Assembly (NCBI GenBank): GCA_964035795.1 | Contig: OZ038320.1 | Span: 24,616,118-24,680,117 of the forward strand | DNA length: 64,000 nucleotides | DNA from: Pterobdella sp. o SKG-2022 | Lineage: Eukaryota > Annelida > Clitellata > Hirudinida > Piscicolidae | Direction: 5' to 3' | Part shown: positions 1-11,841 of the stretch, piece after piece | Position numbering within the stretch: position 1 is the stretch's first letter | How the letters are laid out: the number at the start of each line of letters is the position of its first letter | Notes under the pieces: generated by a model | What the model was told of the DNA's origin: nothing | What the model saw: the letters and a program-made list of their open reading frames with translations, nothing else | The model's database searches: none | Program-made: the position numbers and the translations under genes

Positions 1-1442
1 CATTGTATTTATCTGCTATGTAAGCTTTACATAGATCATGAGTATGTTTGAAAAAACCTGTGAGAAACAGTTATGCTGTATTCTTCAGAGACATCATGTA
101 TCAATTTTTTACAAATTGTTTTTAAAAATAACTTCAAATAAAAGCAATATTTTGATAATATTTTTTATTCAACTAAAATTTTGGACAAATTCAACTTTGT
201 TATAATTCACTGATGAATTATGACAAAGTTGAATTTGTCAAAAATTTTAGTTGAATAAAAAATAGTATTAAAGTATTGCTTTTTTTAAAGTTATTTAAAA
301 AAAATATTCATTATGAATTCAAAAAACAATTAAAAAAAAAACTTATAAATACTCATAATTATTAAATTATTATTAAATAGTGTAAGATTGCAAAAATTTT
401 GACAAACCAAGAGGAATTCTTGAAACCAACATAATATTAAGGTTTTTTGTTGAAATGAAGAGAAGATATGACAAAAAAGCCATCAAAAAGCATAATTGTA
501 GGCATCTTTTTCTACCCACCACATCGCTATACCTGCCCTTTTATGAGATTCTGTTTTGAAGCTTTTGGTTTTGAGATATTTGAAACAACAAGAAAATTTA
601 TGGTTTTTCATCAAATTAATAAAAAAATAAAAACTAAACAATAATTGGTCCTGAAAGGAACTGTGTAAATGCATAGACTGAACCTGAAAAAAGAAACTTT
701 TGAATGCAAAAATCTACCATGAATTCGAAACTTACTTATGAGTCCAGAAAAAGAATAAGATGCACCAAGACTTAAGCAATAACTATAAAGTAAAGGAACC
801 AACATGCTAACAGCAAACAAATCCTTTATAAACATGAAAATTTAGTAAAAAGATATTTATTAAATTTCATTTATAATATTAACAGTTTGCTTTTTGAAAC
901 TCATATAAAAAGAACTTGAATGCACAGACTAAAAAGCTTTTTTGTATTTTATTATTTGCAAATGAATTGATTTATAAAATTACCATGAAACCTAAAAAAT
1001 AAATGATGGAAATATTTTTTTCTTTCATTGTTTGCATTTTTTTTTCCAAAATTTCAACAATCTTTCATGTTACAAGTTCTTTAATGCCTGAAGGCTGACG
1101 TATATAAACTTTTTTTAAATGTGAATTCATTTCGAGTGAGAATCTTGAAAAACAAATTTATTATTAACATATTTTTACATACAGTTTAATAAACCACATT
1201 TTTAATTTTTCTTTATAAGAGTTTGAATCAAAAAATTTTTTTCTAAGTTAACGAAATTGAAATAAAAAGCATCACACAAATAAAAAATTAATTAGAATAT
1301 TCTATTCATTAAATGAATCTTCTATTGGAAAATACAATTCATTTTATTTTTAAACCATAGCAACGAAGTCGACATAAATATATTCGAATATTTAATTTAA
1401 AGTTCCCTGATTTTAAAGATTGAATAATAAGCAGTCTGTAAA
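1..1442. other. Upstream non-coding region
   Basis: AT-rich sequence 5' of the OSCP1 gene. The short open frames at 483-835 on the minus strand have no recognisable motif or splice support. The only structure noted is the foldback at 121-303. Confidence 0.5.
121..303. repeat. Long imperfect foldback (MITE-like hairpin)
   Basis: Two arms of about 90 nt are near-perfect reverse complements around a centre at about 211-214. The left arm contains ATTCAACTAAAATTTT and CAAATTCAACTTTG. The right arm contains CAAAGTTGAATTTG and AAAATTTTAGTTGAAT in mirrored order. Outer parts (AAAGCAAT at 140-149, ATTGCTTT at 274-281) also pair. It codes for nothing and resembles a miniature inverted-repeat element, but no target duplication was identified. 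Confidence 0.7.
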
Positions 1443-4400
1443 ATGGAACCAAAGCATGTACCAATAATATATGTTAATCTAGGAGGAGAGATGTTTTACG
1501 TTTTGTGCCTTAGATTAAAATCATTAGAATGCTCCGACGAAAGAATAGAAAAAGGTAATAGAATTTTATTAGACAAAAGTTCATATTTCTTAATGAATTT
1601 ATTTGCTGTTTTAAATATATAATTTTTGTTGAGGTTTAATAATTACTTGAAGTTTTGAGTGAAATGGCAGAGAAAATGTTCAGCGAAGACACATTAAATG
1701 AGTTATTTGAAAAAACTACAATGGAGCACTCCATTTTCAAGGCGCTTTACAATGCGCTCATTGTATCTTCTGCCATCACCATACCCACTTCAAGCATGGA
1801 TACAGTCAATATTTTCGTTTTATTTATCAAAATTATGAATTGATTGAGTTTTGAAGTCAATTAATTATAGAAAATCAATTATATTTTTTGTTTAAATTAA
1901 ATTTCAATACTCTACAACTCAAATAACAAAACAGTTATACGATCTTATGACGATGGTGTTCAAATACCAAGTATTTTCGATCAAGAAACCAGAACATCTT
2001 TTATTAATAACTTTGAATCACATGGATAAAGTTATTTTTTATTATCTTTTAATTCACCAATTTGTTTTTTATACATAATTAAGGTAGTTAGTATAGTATA
2101 TTTGAAGCTTAACGTTTTAATTTTTAATTAGCCCATAATTCTGATTATTTCATTTATCTCTTTAAATGTTATTACAAGTAACACATATGCTAAACCAACA
2201 GATAAGAAGTATGTGCTGGAATAATGATGAGATGAAAAATACCTTTTTTCGACTGCACGAGAGACTCATACAAGTATGAAGTTTGTTTTTTTATTTATTA
2301 TTTTCAATATCAGTTTATATAATATAAGAAATAAATAAACTCAAATCTTAATAGTGAAAATAAGAATAATTTCAAATTTTTGAAGCGCTTTTTCTGACAC
2401 GATCTGTCATAAATTGCTTGAAAAAAATGTTTAAAATATTTACATAAGTTAGAGTTTGTAGAAGGTAATAAACAATTGACAAAATAGAATGTTTTGAAAA
2501 GAAAGGTCAGAGAAGGAATGAGGTTATTCAGTAATGAAGAAAAGGAGGAAGGTTGGAAGGGGTAATTAAGAGCTTACAGCCATAAGGGATTGTAGGCCAA
2601 CATGTTTTAATTTAAAAGATGACCTAGTATTTGAGGTTTTGCTTGAAATTTCATTATTTTTGCATTATAACATTCATTAATGTTACCAACAGAACTATTC
2701 AACTTTGAGGCCCGAGCAATTTCAAAGTTTGCGTGATTCTGTAACAGAATTTTTCGAAGATTTGAAAATCAAAGTAAGTTTTATTGAAAAATTCTATGAA
2801 TATAGTTTTAATAAAATGTTAAATTGAAATCGTTAACTTTATCTATTTCATAAACGGTCGACAGTGGAACTTTTTGAATTCTAAATAAACAAATGTTTTA
2901 AGCTTGGAGGCAACCTTAGTTTTTACGTTATACCAATCGCTTCTTTTTGTTTCTTTTTTTTATTTTTAATTATTTATGGTAAATAAATTTGTAATAAATT
3001 ACTCAAATATAAAGTAGTTCGACTGTTATAATGAGGCTTCTCTGATTTGTTTATTACACAAGTTGACATTAATATATGAATATATTCTATATATTGCAAA
3101 CTGAATATTCAATACATAAAAATTAAAATGCGAATCAGGTGTCAGTTTTGATAAAAGAAGGAAAGCAAGGAAACGACGGAGAATTTATTATTGATAAGGA
3201 AAATGACAACCAATGCCTGGAGAAGACACCGTCATTGGACTTTGAAGGAGATAGAGTTATACTAGAAGGAACCAATATGTAACTTATTTTCTATATATAT
3301 TCATAATATTATATTATTCATTTAACAAGCTTCATTTCCATTGAGACACGGCCCGTAGATTAGGGGTTGATTGCTTACAATCATATTCGAAGTTTATTGT
3401 TAATAGGGTTTGACCTAGTTTATATCTACGTTTGTCCCATAGTACTAGAAGGAATAAAAGGCTTTTTGAAATTATCAATTTGATGTTTAAAACATGTTAA
3501 CTTGATTTTTTCGAATTTTTTTTGAGCTATATCATGAATTAATTTTTATCAAGTTATGTAACTTTCCAACAGATATGATAAAGGCATTGCTAAAGAAGAA
3601 ACTGCACCGCAAGAAAAAAAAACTCTCAAAATTGAAAACATCGTGAGAGTATGTGAATAACTATAATTTTACTCACTAGATAAAAAACACATAGATTTAA
3701 ATAATTTATTAACAAAGATTGTTGATATTTATAATATAGTGCAACTCACAAAAACTCGCGCACCTTCAATTTATGTAATAACTTTTAATGGAAAAGAGCT
3801 TTTTTTATTAACTTTTGTTTATTAGAGAGCTTTTATAAAGTAGTTTTAGAGAGATTTTATAAAGTAAGTAGTTTTAGAGAGCTTTTATAAAGTAAGTAGT
3901 TTTAGAAAGATCTTATAAAAGTAACTATTTGATATAACTCTGACATGAAAAAAAAGTGTTTTAGAAGTTAGTCAATTTTTTTTAAAAATCGCAGACCAAA
4001 AACTTGTTCAAAATAATACGCTCACTTTTTAGTTTGACCAAAAATGTGTGTTACTTTTAGTAAAATATAATTTCTCGAAAAATTATATATTAATGGTTTG
4101 TTCTTGAGCCTTTATAATTTGAAGACATCGATTAGGCATTGACCAAAACAATGATATGAGGTATTTTTGAAGCATACCCTGTCAAGCACAAAGAATGGCC
4201 GTTCAGAGGTCTTGAAGAGACTGATATTGTTTTCTGTTTTGACAAACCACTTTGGTCAAGCAGCTCCAAATGTTCTCAATAGAATTCAGGTCTGAACTCT
4301 TTGATGGTCATACAAAAACATCGATTTTTTTTGCGAAATTCACGGTTTTGCCAGCTTGAACTTGTTGGAAAATAAAATTCTTCCCATGAAATTTATTCAG

Positions 4401-6355
4401 AAAGGGCAATAAATAATTTTTTCAATGTTCTGGAATATTTTTTTGAGTTTTGACATTTTGTCAAAATTTCCAAGTTTTTTTTTTTTCACACTGATTCCGC
4501 CTCAAACCATCACTGATCCTCCTCCACCAACACGCTTTTTAAAAATTCCTGGATCTTTTTGAAAATTATGCCAGTAGTACTGACATCTGTCTGGTCCATT
4601 AAAATTTAATTTTTTCTTGTCAAAAAAAATTATTTCGCCCCGTTTTGACTTCCAAAAAATTTTCTTTTCGGCAAACTTCATTCTTTCTTTTTTATGAGCT
4701 GCCTTCAGATCTGGTGCTGGTTTGAATATTGCAGATTTTTAGAATCCTGCAACTTCGACCAACTGTGAATGCAGCAACAGGCAAATCCAATGATTTTTTG
4801 ATTGTTGCTGAAGAGATTCCTTGTTGAGAATCGGCCCTAACTATGTTGTAAATATCTTTTTTGGTAAATTTTGTTTTTTTTTCACGTGTTTTTTTAAACT
4901 TTGAGCTCAATTTTTCAAATAATATTTTTTTGTTGCTTCAACCCTCCTTTTACATACTAAAATTTCAACCTTCTCTTTTTCAGATAATTTAATTTTTTCA
5001 TAATTTTAAAAATATTTGAAAGACAATGATAATCATTTACGAAAATAATTATTAGAACCAGAATAAACTGAATGGTTTACTTATCGCTCAAAAAAGATGC
5101 GCGAATTAATTTGAGCAGATTTCCCAAAAACGATTGTTGAAAAACATCGAAAAGATACTCCAGTTTGAGGTTTTTTTTGTTAAATTATTTCTTTCTCCAA
5201 AAGATTCCCAATGATATAGTTGAATATGATAAAATAGATCTTGGTCAAAAGTTATTTCAATTTTTAGAGTGCGCCAATTTTTGTATGCTGCACTAAACAT
5301 CAAGTGACTAACAGCAAATAATAAGAGTTTTAGTTACTTGATCAGGACACAATCGATTTTTTATTTTTTGAAATTTATTGTGACCCTAGAAATATAAAGA
5401 CATTTTTTAAATTTTTAAAATAATTTATTCATTGCTAAATCCTACGTCATAATTGAGATTTATAATACATTTATGAGGTAATGAAAGCTATAATTTCGAA
5501 AAGTTCAGCATTATCATTAAAAGCTTTAATTATCTTAACTGTATCAAAAATCAAATTTTTGCCATTAAATTAAAGAAAAACAGAAAAAATCAAAATCAAA
5601 AAAATATTATCTCTAACAATTTTTATCTTATGTATGTTTTAAAAATCAATAATGCGTCAATCAAAATGCTCAGAACCAGGACCCTAAATACAAGGCGGAG
5701 GTGGATTATTTGATGGGACTAGTAGGTACACCAAAAAACCCATGCAACCAAATAACATTAGACCTAAGAGATTTGATGGATGACTATGCAGAAAACCAAG
5801 ATATCAAGACGCCTAGTGCAAACGACGATTCAAGGTTTTGATTTGTTTTTAGTTTTCTGTATTGAAAATGTGTTTTTTGAAATTTAGCCACACTCAGCAT
5901 AGTGGTCATTAAGCCAAATTTAAAATCTTGGTAACTATCTTAATAATCAAAGCATTAATTGCTTTTCACAGCTCGAAGGCGAGCAATGTGAAGCATTTTA
6001 GAGCTGAAGTGGTGAGAATCTAAATTGATAATGAATAAAAAATTGACCATTTAATTATTTTATGAATGAAAAAATCAAAATTTAGAAGTCTTTATGTTAA
6101 ATAAGTACGACACTAAATTATTATTGAATAACAATTAAACCTGATAATTTAAGATACATAAAAAGCTTAGTACATATTTTTATACAATTTCGTATTCATT
6201 ACACAATTAATTGAAATTGCTTAAATATTTTAATAATGATTCAATTACTACTAAAACCTTTTCAGCACACTACTGGCCACTTGTCAAAAATCATAAAAGA
6301 AATGAAACTGAACAATAAAAAGGTTGAAGATGATCCTATGCAATACTTCGATTAG
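1443..6355 (+). CDS. OSCP1: OSCP1 (organic solute carrier partner 1) homologue, 10 exons
   Basis: Exons: 1443-1554, 1653-1804, 1935-2030, 2179-2273, 2693-2773, 3139-3278, 3573-3648, 5674-5834, 5972-6011, 6266-6355; about 347 aa. The N-terminus has the family hallmark VNLGGEMFYVLCLRLKS, followed by LSEMAEKMF, SMDTLYDLMTMVFKYQV, ITLNHMDK, EQFQSLRDSVTEFFEDLKIK, VSVLIK and GDRVILEGTN, in the order known for OSCP1. The C-terminus holds two short helical leucine-rich segments (DYLMGLVG and LSKIIKEMKL) and ends DDPMQYFD. Human OSCP1 has about 380 residues. OSCP1 is linked to solute-carrier modulation and is cilia/testis associated in vertebrates; I see no membrane segment. All splice phases agree except exon 3 to 4, where canonical GT-AG leaves one base missing. 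Intron 7 carries a Tc1-like transposon. AATAAA at 6576 is a possible poly(A) signal. Confidence 0.9.
3737..3764 (+). repeat. Left terminal inverted repeat of the Tc1-like element
   Basis: TAGTGCAACTCACAAAAA followed by CTCGCGCACC. It pairs with 5269-5295 at most positions, including the GTGCA end and the CGCAC inner core. The TA at 3737-3738 is one copy of the target duplication. Confidence 0.82.
3826..3925. repeat. Short tandem repeat of about 30 bp inside the Tc1-like element
   Basis: About three to four diverged copies of a unit like GTTTTAGAGAGCTTTTATAA plus AGTAAGTA lie just inside the left terminal repeat, between it and the end of the transposase remnant. Confidence 0.75.
4083..4910 (-). 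pseudogene. Tc1-like transposase pseudogene
   Basis: Translated on the minus strand in shifting frames, this shows the order of a Tc1/Tc3 transposase. First comes a helix-turn-helix DNA-binding region (DIYNIVRADSQQGISSATI...). Then come the first catalytic region (IIFFDKKKLNFNGPDRCQYY, with Asp kept), GGGGSVMV followed by a stop where Trp is usual, FIFQQ with the second Asp region altered, SSDLNSIENIW, and SMPNRCLQIIK near the C-terminus. There is at least one frameshift near 4735 and several in-frame stops, so it cannot make an active enzyme. Confidence 0.85.
5269..5295 (-). repeat. Right terminal inverted repeat of the Tc1-like element
   Basis: Reads GTGCGCCAATTTTTGTATGC then TGCACTA on the plus strand, the reverse complement of the left repeat with a few mismatches. 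The TA at 5294-5295 is the second target copy. Confidence 0.82.
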
Positions 6356-7742
6356 TATTGATTATTGCATGCTCGTTAGAAACACTGATTGTAATTAATA
6401 CTTAGGGTTTTAATGATTTTGGATAAGACATTAATTTTCCAATATTTAACGTTAAATTAAAAAATAGCGTTTAGCCGGAAAATTGATTTATTGTATTTGA
6501 AATATATATACTGTCTAAAAAATTTTTTAAACGTTTATTTGTTAAAACCGTTAATGTATTCTATCGCATTGAGAAAATAAAAATTTCTCAAGTAATTTTG
6601 TGAATTTGTTAAACGAAAGACAAATTTCCTTCTCGTGAGCCTATTGAAGTGAATAATTGAGTTTACTGAAATTATGCAGAAGTTAGAGACATTCCAAATC
6701 TCAATGGATTACCCCAGTCGACAACAACATTAGTATTTGAGGAACTTTAAAAAAATATATATTACCAAAAAATGGTTAAAAATTTTAAAAGCATTAGAGT
6801 AAAATACCCCACACTAATTAGTGGAATATATGAATAGAACTACTTGTAAAGTTTCGTCAAAAATTCAATGTTCCAAATTAAATAAAAAAAACTTTAAAAT
6901 TGTATGTTGATATACAATATTCAGACTATGGTATATTTGAATGACATCAGTAGATGTTGCACACAGTAAATAATGTCTGAGGTATATATTAATATATTAT
7001 GATGCGTATAATGAGTTATGTATAGCCTTTAAAATAGAAGTAGCCAAATGAAGGTGAATTAGTTGGTGAAGATCAATGTATGTTTGAAAGCTTTTTGGCT
7101 ATATAAATATTTAAAAAGCTTGTAAACTTAAAAGTTAAAAAGATATAAATGAGGTGAATAAAATTCAAAATACCGTTCACCCGAAAAAGATCAACAATAA
7201 ATACTTACAAAATATGAGTGCCCATTCAAAAATAAAGATGAAGACGCTGTTAGCGTTTAAAAGCATACACAGATGAAATGGAAACGACAAAGCTGGCAAG
7301 CTTTAAGCGCTAATAATCCCATTAGCTTCAAATTATAAATTAACTCCAACTTCGGCAAAATTTCTTGAAAATAATCTCTATTCTAAAGCATGAACTTGAG
7401 CTTGTAGCGAAATCTTATTTACCAATAATTTTTTATATGTGCAATTTAAAATAGGCATGAATTCAATACGAATACAACAGTTACACCATGAAAACAAGTT
7501 TCAAATTGATAAGATTTGAACGAAACTAATTCAATTTCTACCCATGAAAAAATAATATTTTTTTTGATATGGAGATCTAAGCAGTAAAAACAACAACCAA
7601 TGAAAACACCAACATTTAGATCGAATTCCTTTCAATTTTAGAACATAAAGACTAGAAAAAATAAAAAAAAGTGAACTAAAGAATGATTAAAGTAAACTCT
7701 TTGAAATGCAACAATGATTGAAATAAATATAATTATCCATCT
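6356..7742. other. Intergenic region between convergent genes
   Basis: Holds the 3' ends of OSCP1 (plus) and the TBC protein (minus), which converge here. AT-rich, with no further open frame or repeat that I can support. Confidence 0.5.
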
Positions 7743-10700
7743 CTACAGTTCCCCATTTTCGTTTTTAATTTTGTAATCCTGCCTCAACTTTTCTAGCAAT
7801 GACTTTGAGAAAGAACCAGGGTCTTTGAAAATGCTCTGTAGGAGTGTGAAAACGAAAGTGAAATAACACCGTTTATAGAAATATCAACAGAAAACTTGTT
7901 ATAAGACTAATAAATGTAATAATATTAATGAATAATAGCAAAAAACAATAGAAATTGATCAATAATAAAAAGTCAAATCAAACTCTCCCAAATTCAATAA
8001 TGATTCTACGCCACTAAAAAAACTAACAACAACAACAGAAGCAAAACCTCAATGAAGGAGTGGCAATCGAGCACAATGGGGTCCTTGGTCATGCTCTTCA
8101 TGGCGTCCATGAACTGACCAAAGTGGGAGCTTTTCAGTATCAGAGGTGCACTGCGTTTAATCAATGTGATGCACACCCTAAACAAGATTTTGTCCCCCTC
8201 GAGAAACAAGCAATCCCATAGTCTAAGCACTGTCTAAAAGAATTTTAACTTATGATCAGTATGAAAAAACACTCAGAGAATGACAACAACAGCATGTATT
8301 ATTCGTATAAATAAAACTACAGAGAATAATGTGAACCTCGGTGGGCAGGACATCAACGAAGAGACAAATAAACCACTTGGTGGCCACCAAGGGCCACACA
8401 CACCCCATCGACTCTGCCATGGCATACACCTCTGGGCACTTTAACCTGGTTGATGATTAAAATATACATAATGAATCATTAGTGTGTATGTGTGTATTTT
8501 GTTATTGTAGACATTTTTGCTACGTTATATCAAAGATTTTCTTGGCAAATCAACCCACAGGTGATAAGATGAGGTATGAAGTTTAAAATGGTAACATGTA
8601 TAATTTGATCAGAGCTATATAACTGACCTTTTAAATATTGCGATTGTAATGATATATTTAATAAATGGTTTATTATGGTTTTGCTCATTATATTGTAAAA
8701 AACGGTGAAAATATTCACGAATATGGTCATCAATATTACATCATTATCATAATTTTGTTATTCGATATTAATACTGTATTTATTTCCCCGTCACAGTTTT
8801 ACGTGAAATAGAAAACTTTGATTGCATTATTTCAGTAAACCATTGAAGCAATACTACAATGCAGATTTATTCATAAATTTTATCATAATTGACCATTTAA
8901 ATGTACCAATGCCATAAAAGGTAATATAAGAGCCAGCCACCTGATCAGCTGACCAAGAACCTCACAATCAATCTTCACACCGCTCATGTCAGGAACATAA
9001 TAATCTGATCATTTTTATATCATCATTAACGTATATATTTTATAATATATTAAAGTGTGGAAGCATTAAAATGATATTCAATTTAATTAAACACTGTTTG
9101 AGGTTCATTTTAAAAGATGCTTTTCATAAAACTATGTTTTCATCACCAAGTTCATTTGAAAGAATTAATGTTTATGAGAACATGTTTCCAATCATCAGCT
9201 TCATTTAAATAAGCTAAATTTTTTATAATTTCTAATAACAACTCATTTCGCTGATGAAACTTTTTAGTTTATTTAAATGAACTTGATGATGAGAGCATTT
9301 TTTCAAAAAGCTTCATTCAAAATAAAAAATTAATGGTATTTCTTTTAGTTGAATAGGATCCAAGCCTCTTTCTTACTCATTATGAATATCTTATAATAGT
9401 TTTAGACTCAGAATATATTAGTCTAAATCAATTCATTTCAATTCAGAAAAAACTGACCTGGTAAGATTTCGTTTATAAGTGTGTCAACCAACCAGAAGAC
9501 CTTTTCTTCATCTTTAACAACTAATAGCAAGAGGCCTGTGACGAAGTTCATGCCCTGGTTGGTTGATGAACCAAATGAGAGAAAAACTCTAATTAGAATT
9601 GAAGTATTAAAATTTTAATCTTCAATAAGTTATTAGATGTATGAGTAATTGACCAGACAAGCTTTATGATAATAAGCATCAATTAGATCTTAATTGAAAA
9701 TACTGCACCATGACGACATATGTTAAAACCCAGGGTTTTCTTCACTCATGTTATAGATGTATAACAGGTTTTTGATTTTTTAAATTCATTTTTTACATCA
9801 AATTAAGGAATTTTCAGAATACATTCATTTTCCTAAGTGGCTAGAGTTTTTGATTAGTCAGGCCTCATCATAAGACGTTAGCTAGTATGATATAATATAA
9901 ACTTTATTTTATTCGAAAATTAATATACTTTATGAACTAATTTTGACGTATAAAAACAAAAATAATTCAAACAAAGACACATAATAAGTACCTGAAAGAC
10001 ATTTCTGATGAAAATATTTATTTAAACTAACAAAAACTATAAGTTTATCCTCATTATCGTTTTAGGTCCATTTCCATGCCAACATAAGTTATATGTTACT
10101 AAAAAGTCTAAGTTTAATGAATTTTATTATCATCTAAACACTATAAAAAAACATTAAATAATGTTTATTATATTTTTATATAAAGAAATTACCTGGCAAT
10201 ATCCTGTATGTTTGTTCTTGTGTGAGACAGCCAACAAAACATTGTACAATGCACCCCTCTTGTCCCCTTCAATGTCAACCAAACCTTTCTTCTCACTTTT
10301 TTCTTCCTCCTTTTTTTCTGCATCACTACAACACCCATCCTTTTCCTTTAGACCTTCTTGGTTGGTTTCCATTGTGTTGTTGCTTGAATCATTGCCTTTA
10401 AAATATATATTGTCTGGGAATGTTCGGTGGAGGTCTGCAAAAAGAAAAAATAAATCTTATTTGAACTACGCTTCAAAATTGATAAGTTAGACATATGTAT
10501 GGAAAAAATAGACTTAACCTAACAAGCTTAGTCTTATCATGAGATGTTAAATAAATATCAAATAATCTGTGTAATCCTTCAGAGAAATTTGATTTTTATT
10601 TAATAAATATATTTAAAACAATAAAAATTAGCTTTTTATATAAAATTTAAGTTCTTCCACATATAAATCAAATCAATAAGTGAATAATGAACTTTTAAAA

Positions 10701-11419
10701 ACTATTGATTACAACAACCTTTTTTGATTGTTTCAACCTGCAATGGATCATGTTCTTCTTTCAACAAATCAAGATATAAACCTGTAAGTTATATATTTAT
10801 CTTAAAGAAAAGGTTGAAATTTATTTGCACAAACTAGTTGCTGATAATTAAGAGTATAAAGATGTATAATTGAAATGTTAATTTAATAAATAAAAATTAA
10901 TGGAATAAAACCTTTGTTTTCTTGCATCCTTCTTCCTGCTCCACTCAGCAACATCCACATCTTAAATGCAAATGATTTGTATGATAGATTCTTGAACTTG
11001 ATTAAATATTTTTTTGAATTTTATAAGTTATTCAGCTATATTCAAACAAACATAAAGTATGAGTGATTAAGATAATTATTATAAAAATTCTTACAGATGG
11101 TCTATGTTCCGATGGTATCCCTTTTCTTATGAATCTTTTCACTTAAATGAAATAGTAATTCAATATTATTAATCTATGTTAATATTTTAGAAATTAAAAA
11201 AATTTTAACTGAGCAAAAATAGTTATTGAATAAAATGATAAATTTAATAAAAAAAACTATCATACATTTCCTCGAATCTTTTTGAGGCATTGAATGACTC
11301 AAAAGAGATGTCCATCTCGACGAACGGTGGTCTAAAATTTGGTGATATTTGTGCACAAATTCTTCATAAGATTTAATATCTTCGTTATCCGATCTGGTGA
11401 AACCATATGAATCAATCAT
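7743..11419 (-). CDS. GRTP1: TBC-domain Rab GTPase-activating protein, GRTP1/TBC1D6 type, 10 exons
   Basis: Exons in transcript order: 11419-11266, 11141-11095, 10960-10912, 10781-10719, 10434-10193, 9554-9458, 9004-8941, 8445-8337, 8233-8048, 7835-7743. All phases agree and the total is 1104 nt, 367 aa. The N-terminus IDSYGFTRSDNEDIKSYEEF matches the GRTP1 pattern. The TBC domain follows: LKRFIRKGIPSEHRP, MWMLLSG, the arginine finger I-K-K-D-L-H-R (R108), the glutamine finger G-Y-C-Q (Q185) followed by GMNF, ATKWFICLFVDVLPTE and LRLWDCLFLEGDKILFR. Both catalytic fingers are intact, so GAP activity on a Rab-family GTPase is expected; the partner Rab is unknown. A long charged insertion sits between the fingers (about residues 115-165). 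The start codon opens the conserved N-terminal motif. Confidence 0.93.
9133..9300. repeat. Three copies of a short repeat in mixed orientation, intron of the TBC gene
   Basis: A motif like TCATCAnCAAGTTCATTTAA appears at about 9138-9160 and 9190-9210 (plus), and inverted at about 9270-9292 (ATTTAAATGAACTTGATGAT). The second and third copies pair over about 37 nt with a loop of about 45 nt. The block lies between exons 9458-9554 and 8941-9004 of the TBC gene. Confidence 0.55.
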
Positions 11420-11841
11420 GCTGATTTTTAATGATTCAAGTGTTTTAAAAAGCTAACAACAAAAATTAACTTATTTTATGTTTTATACCCATAATTTATA
11501 AAAAAGGACTAGGGCGGCTTAAAGGGAAACCAATGCTCCGAGTTATTTATTCATGAAAAGGAGATCCTAAAAATATACAAAAAAGATGTTTTATTTAAAA
11601 ATTTTTTTTTTAATAATTTGGTTTTTGTAGAACTATTTTTTTAACATCTAGTAAAAAGCATAAGATTTTAGCATAAAATATTTAAAAAAACTTTTTTAAA
11701 GTTTTGATAAAAACTATTTTTTATAAATTTATAATATAAAAAGTTTGAATGAATCAGACTAACACATATCAAAGTACTCAAAGTAAATACGTGTCGGGTT
11801 GTCTGCGTGTGACTTGTATCGTTTTTAGTGCATCTGCTCAA
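11420..11841. promoter_or_regulatory. Divergent intergenic region, likely bidirectional promoter
   Basis: About 420 bp separates the start codons of the minus-strand TBC gene (11419) and the plus-strand LYRIC-like gene (11842). The spacing suggests a shared promoter region. No specific core element can be assigned in such AT-rich DNA; this is inferred from layout only. Confidence 0.4.

Larger units (their letters stand above)
3737..5295 (-). mobile_element. Tc1/mariner-like transposon, degenerate, in OSCP1 intron 7
   Basis: The element is bounded by imperfect terminal inverted repeats: TAGTGCAACTCACAAAAA... at 3737-3764, and the reverse complement of 5269-5295, TAGTGCAGCATACAAAAA.... Both ends then share a CGCAC core. 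Each end abuts TA, the duplicated Tc1/mariner target, so the element proper is 3739-5293 (about 1.55 kb). It encodes a broken transposase on the minus strand and lies wholly inside the intron between OSCP1 exons 7 and 8, so it need not affect the protein. Confidence 0.88.

Noticed and set aside
8530..8733. Minus-strand frame LNFIPHLITCGLICQENL considered as a RabGAP exon
   Set aside because: The splice from 8941 directly to 8445 is in phase and gives the expected TBC sequence KCPEVYAM...TKWFICLF.
10161..10490. 109-codon plus-strand open frame
   Set aside because: It is the antisense shadow of the RabGAP exon 10193-10434, which has conserved catalytic motifs on the minus strand.
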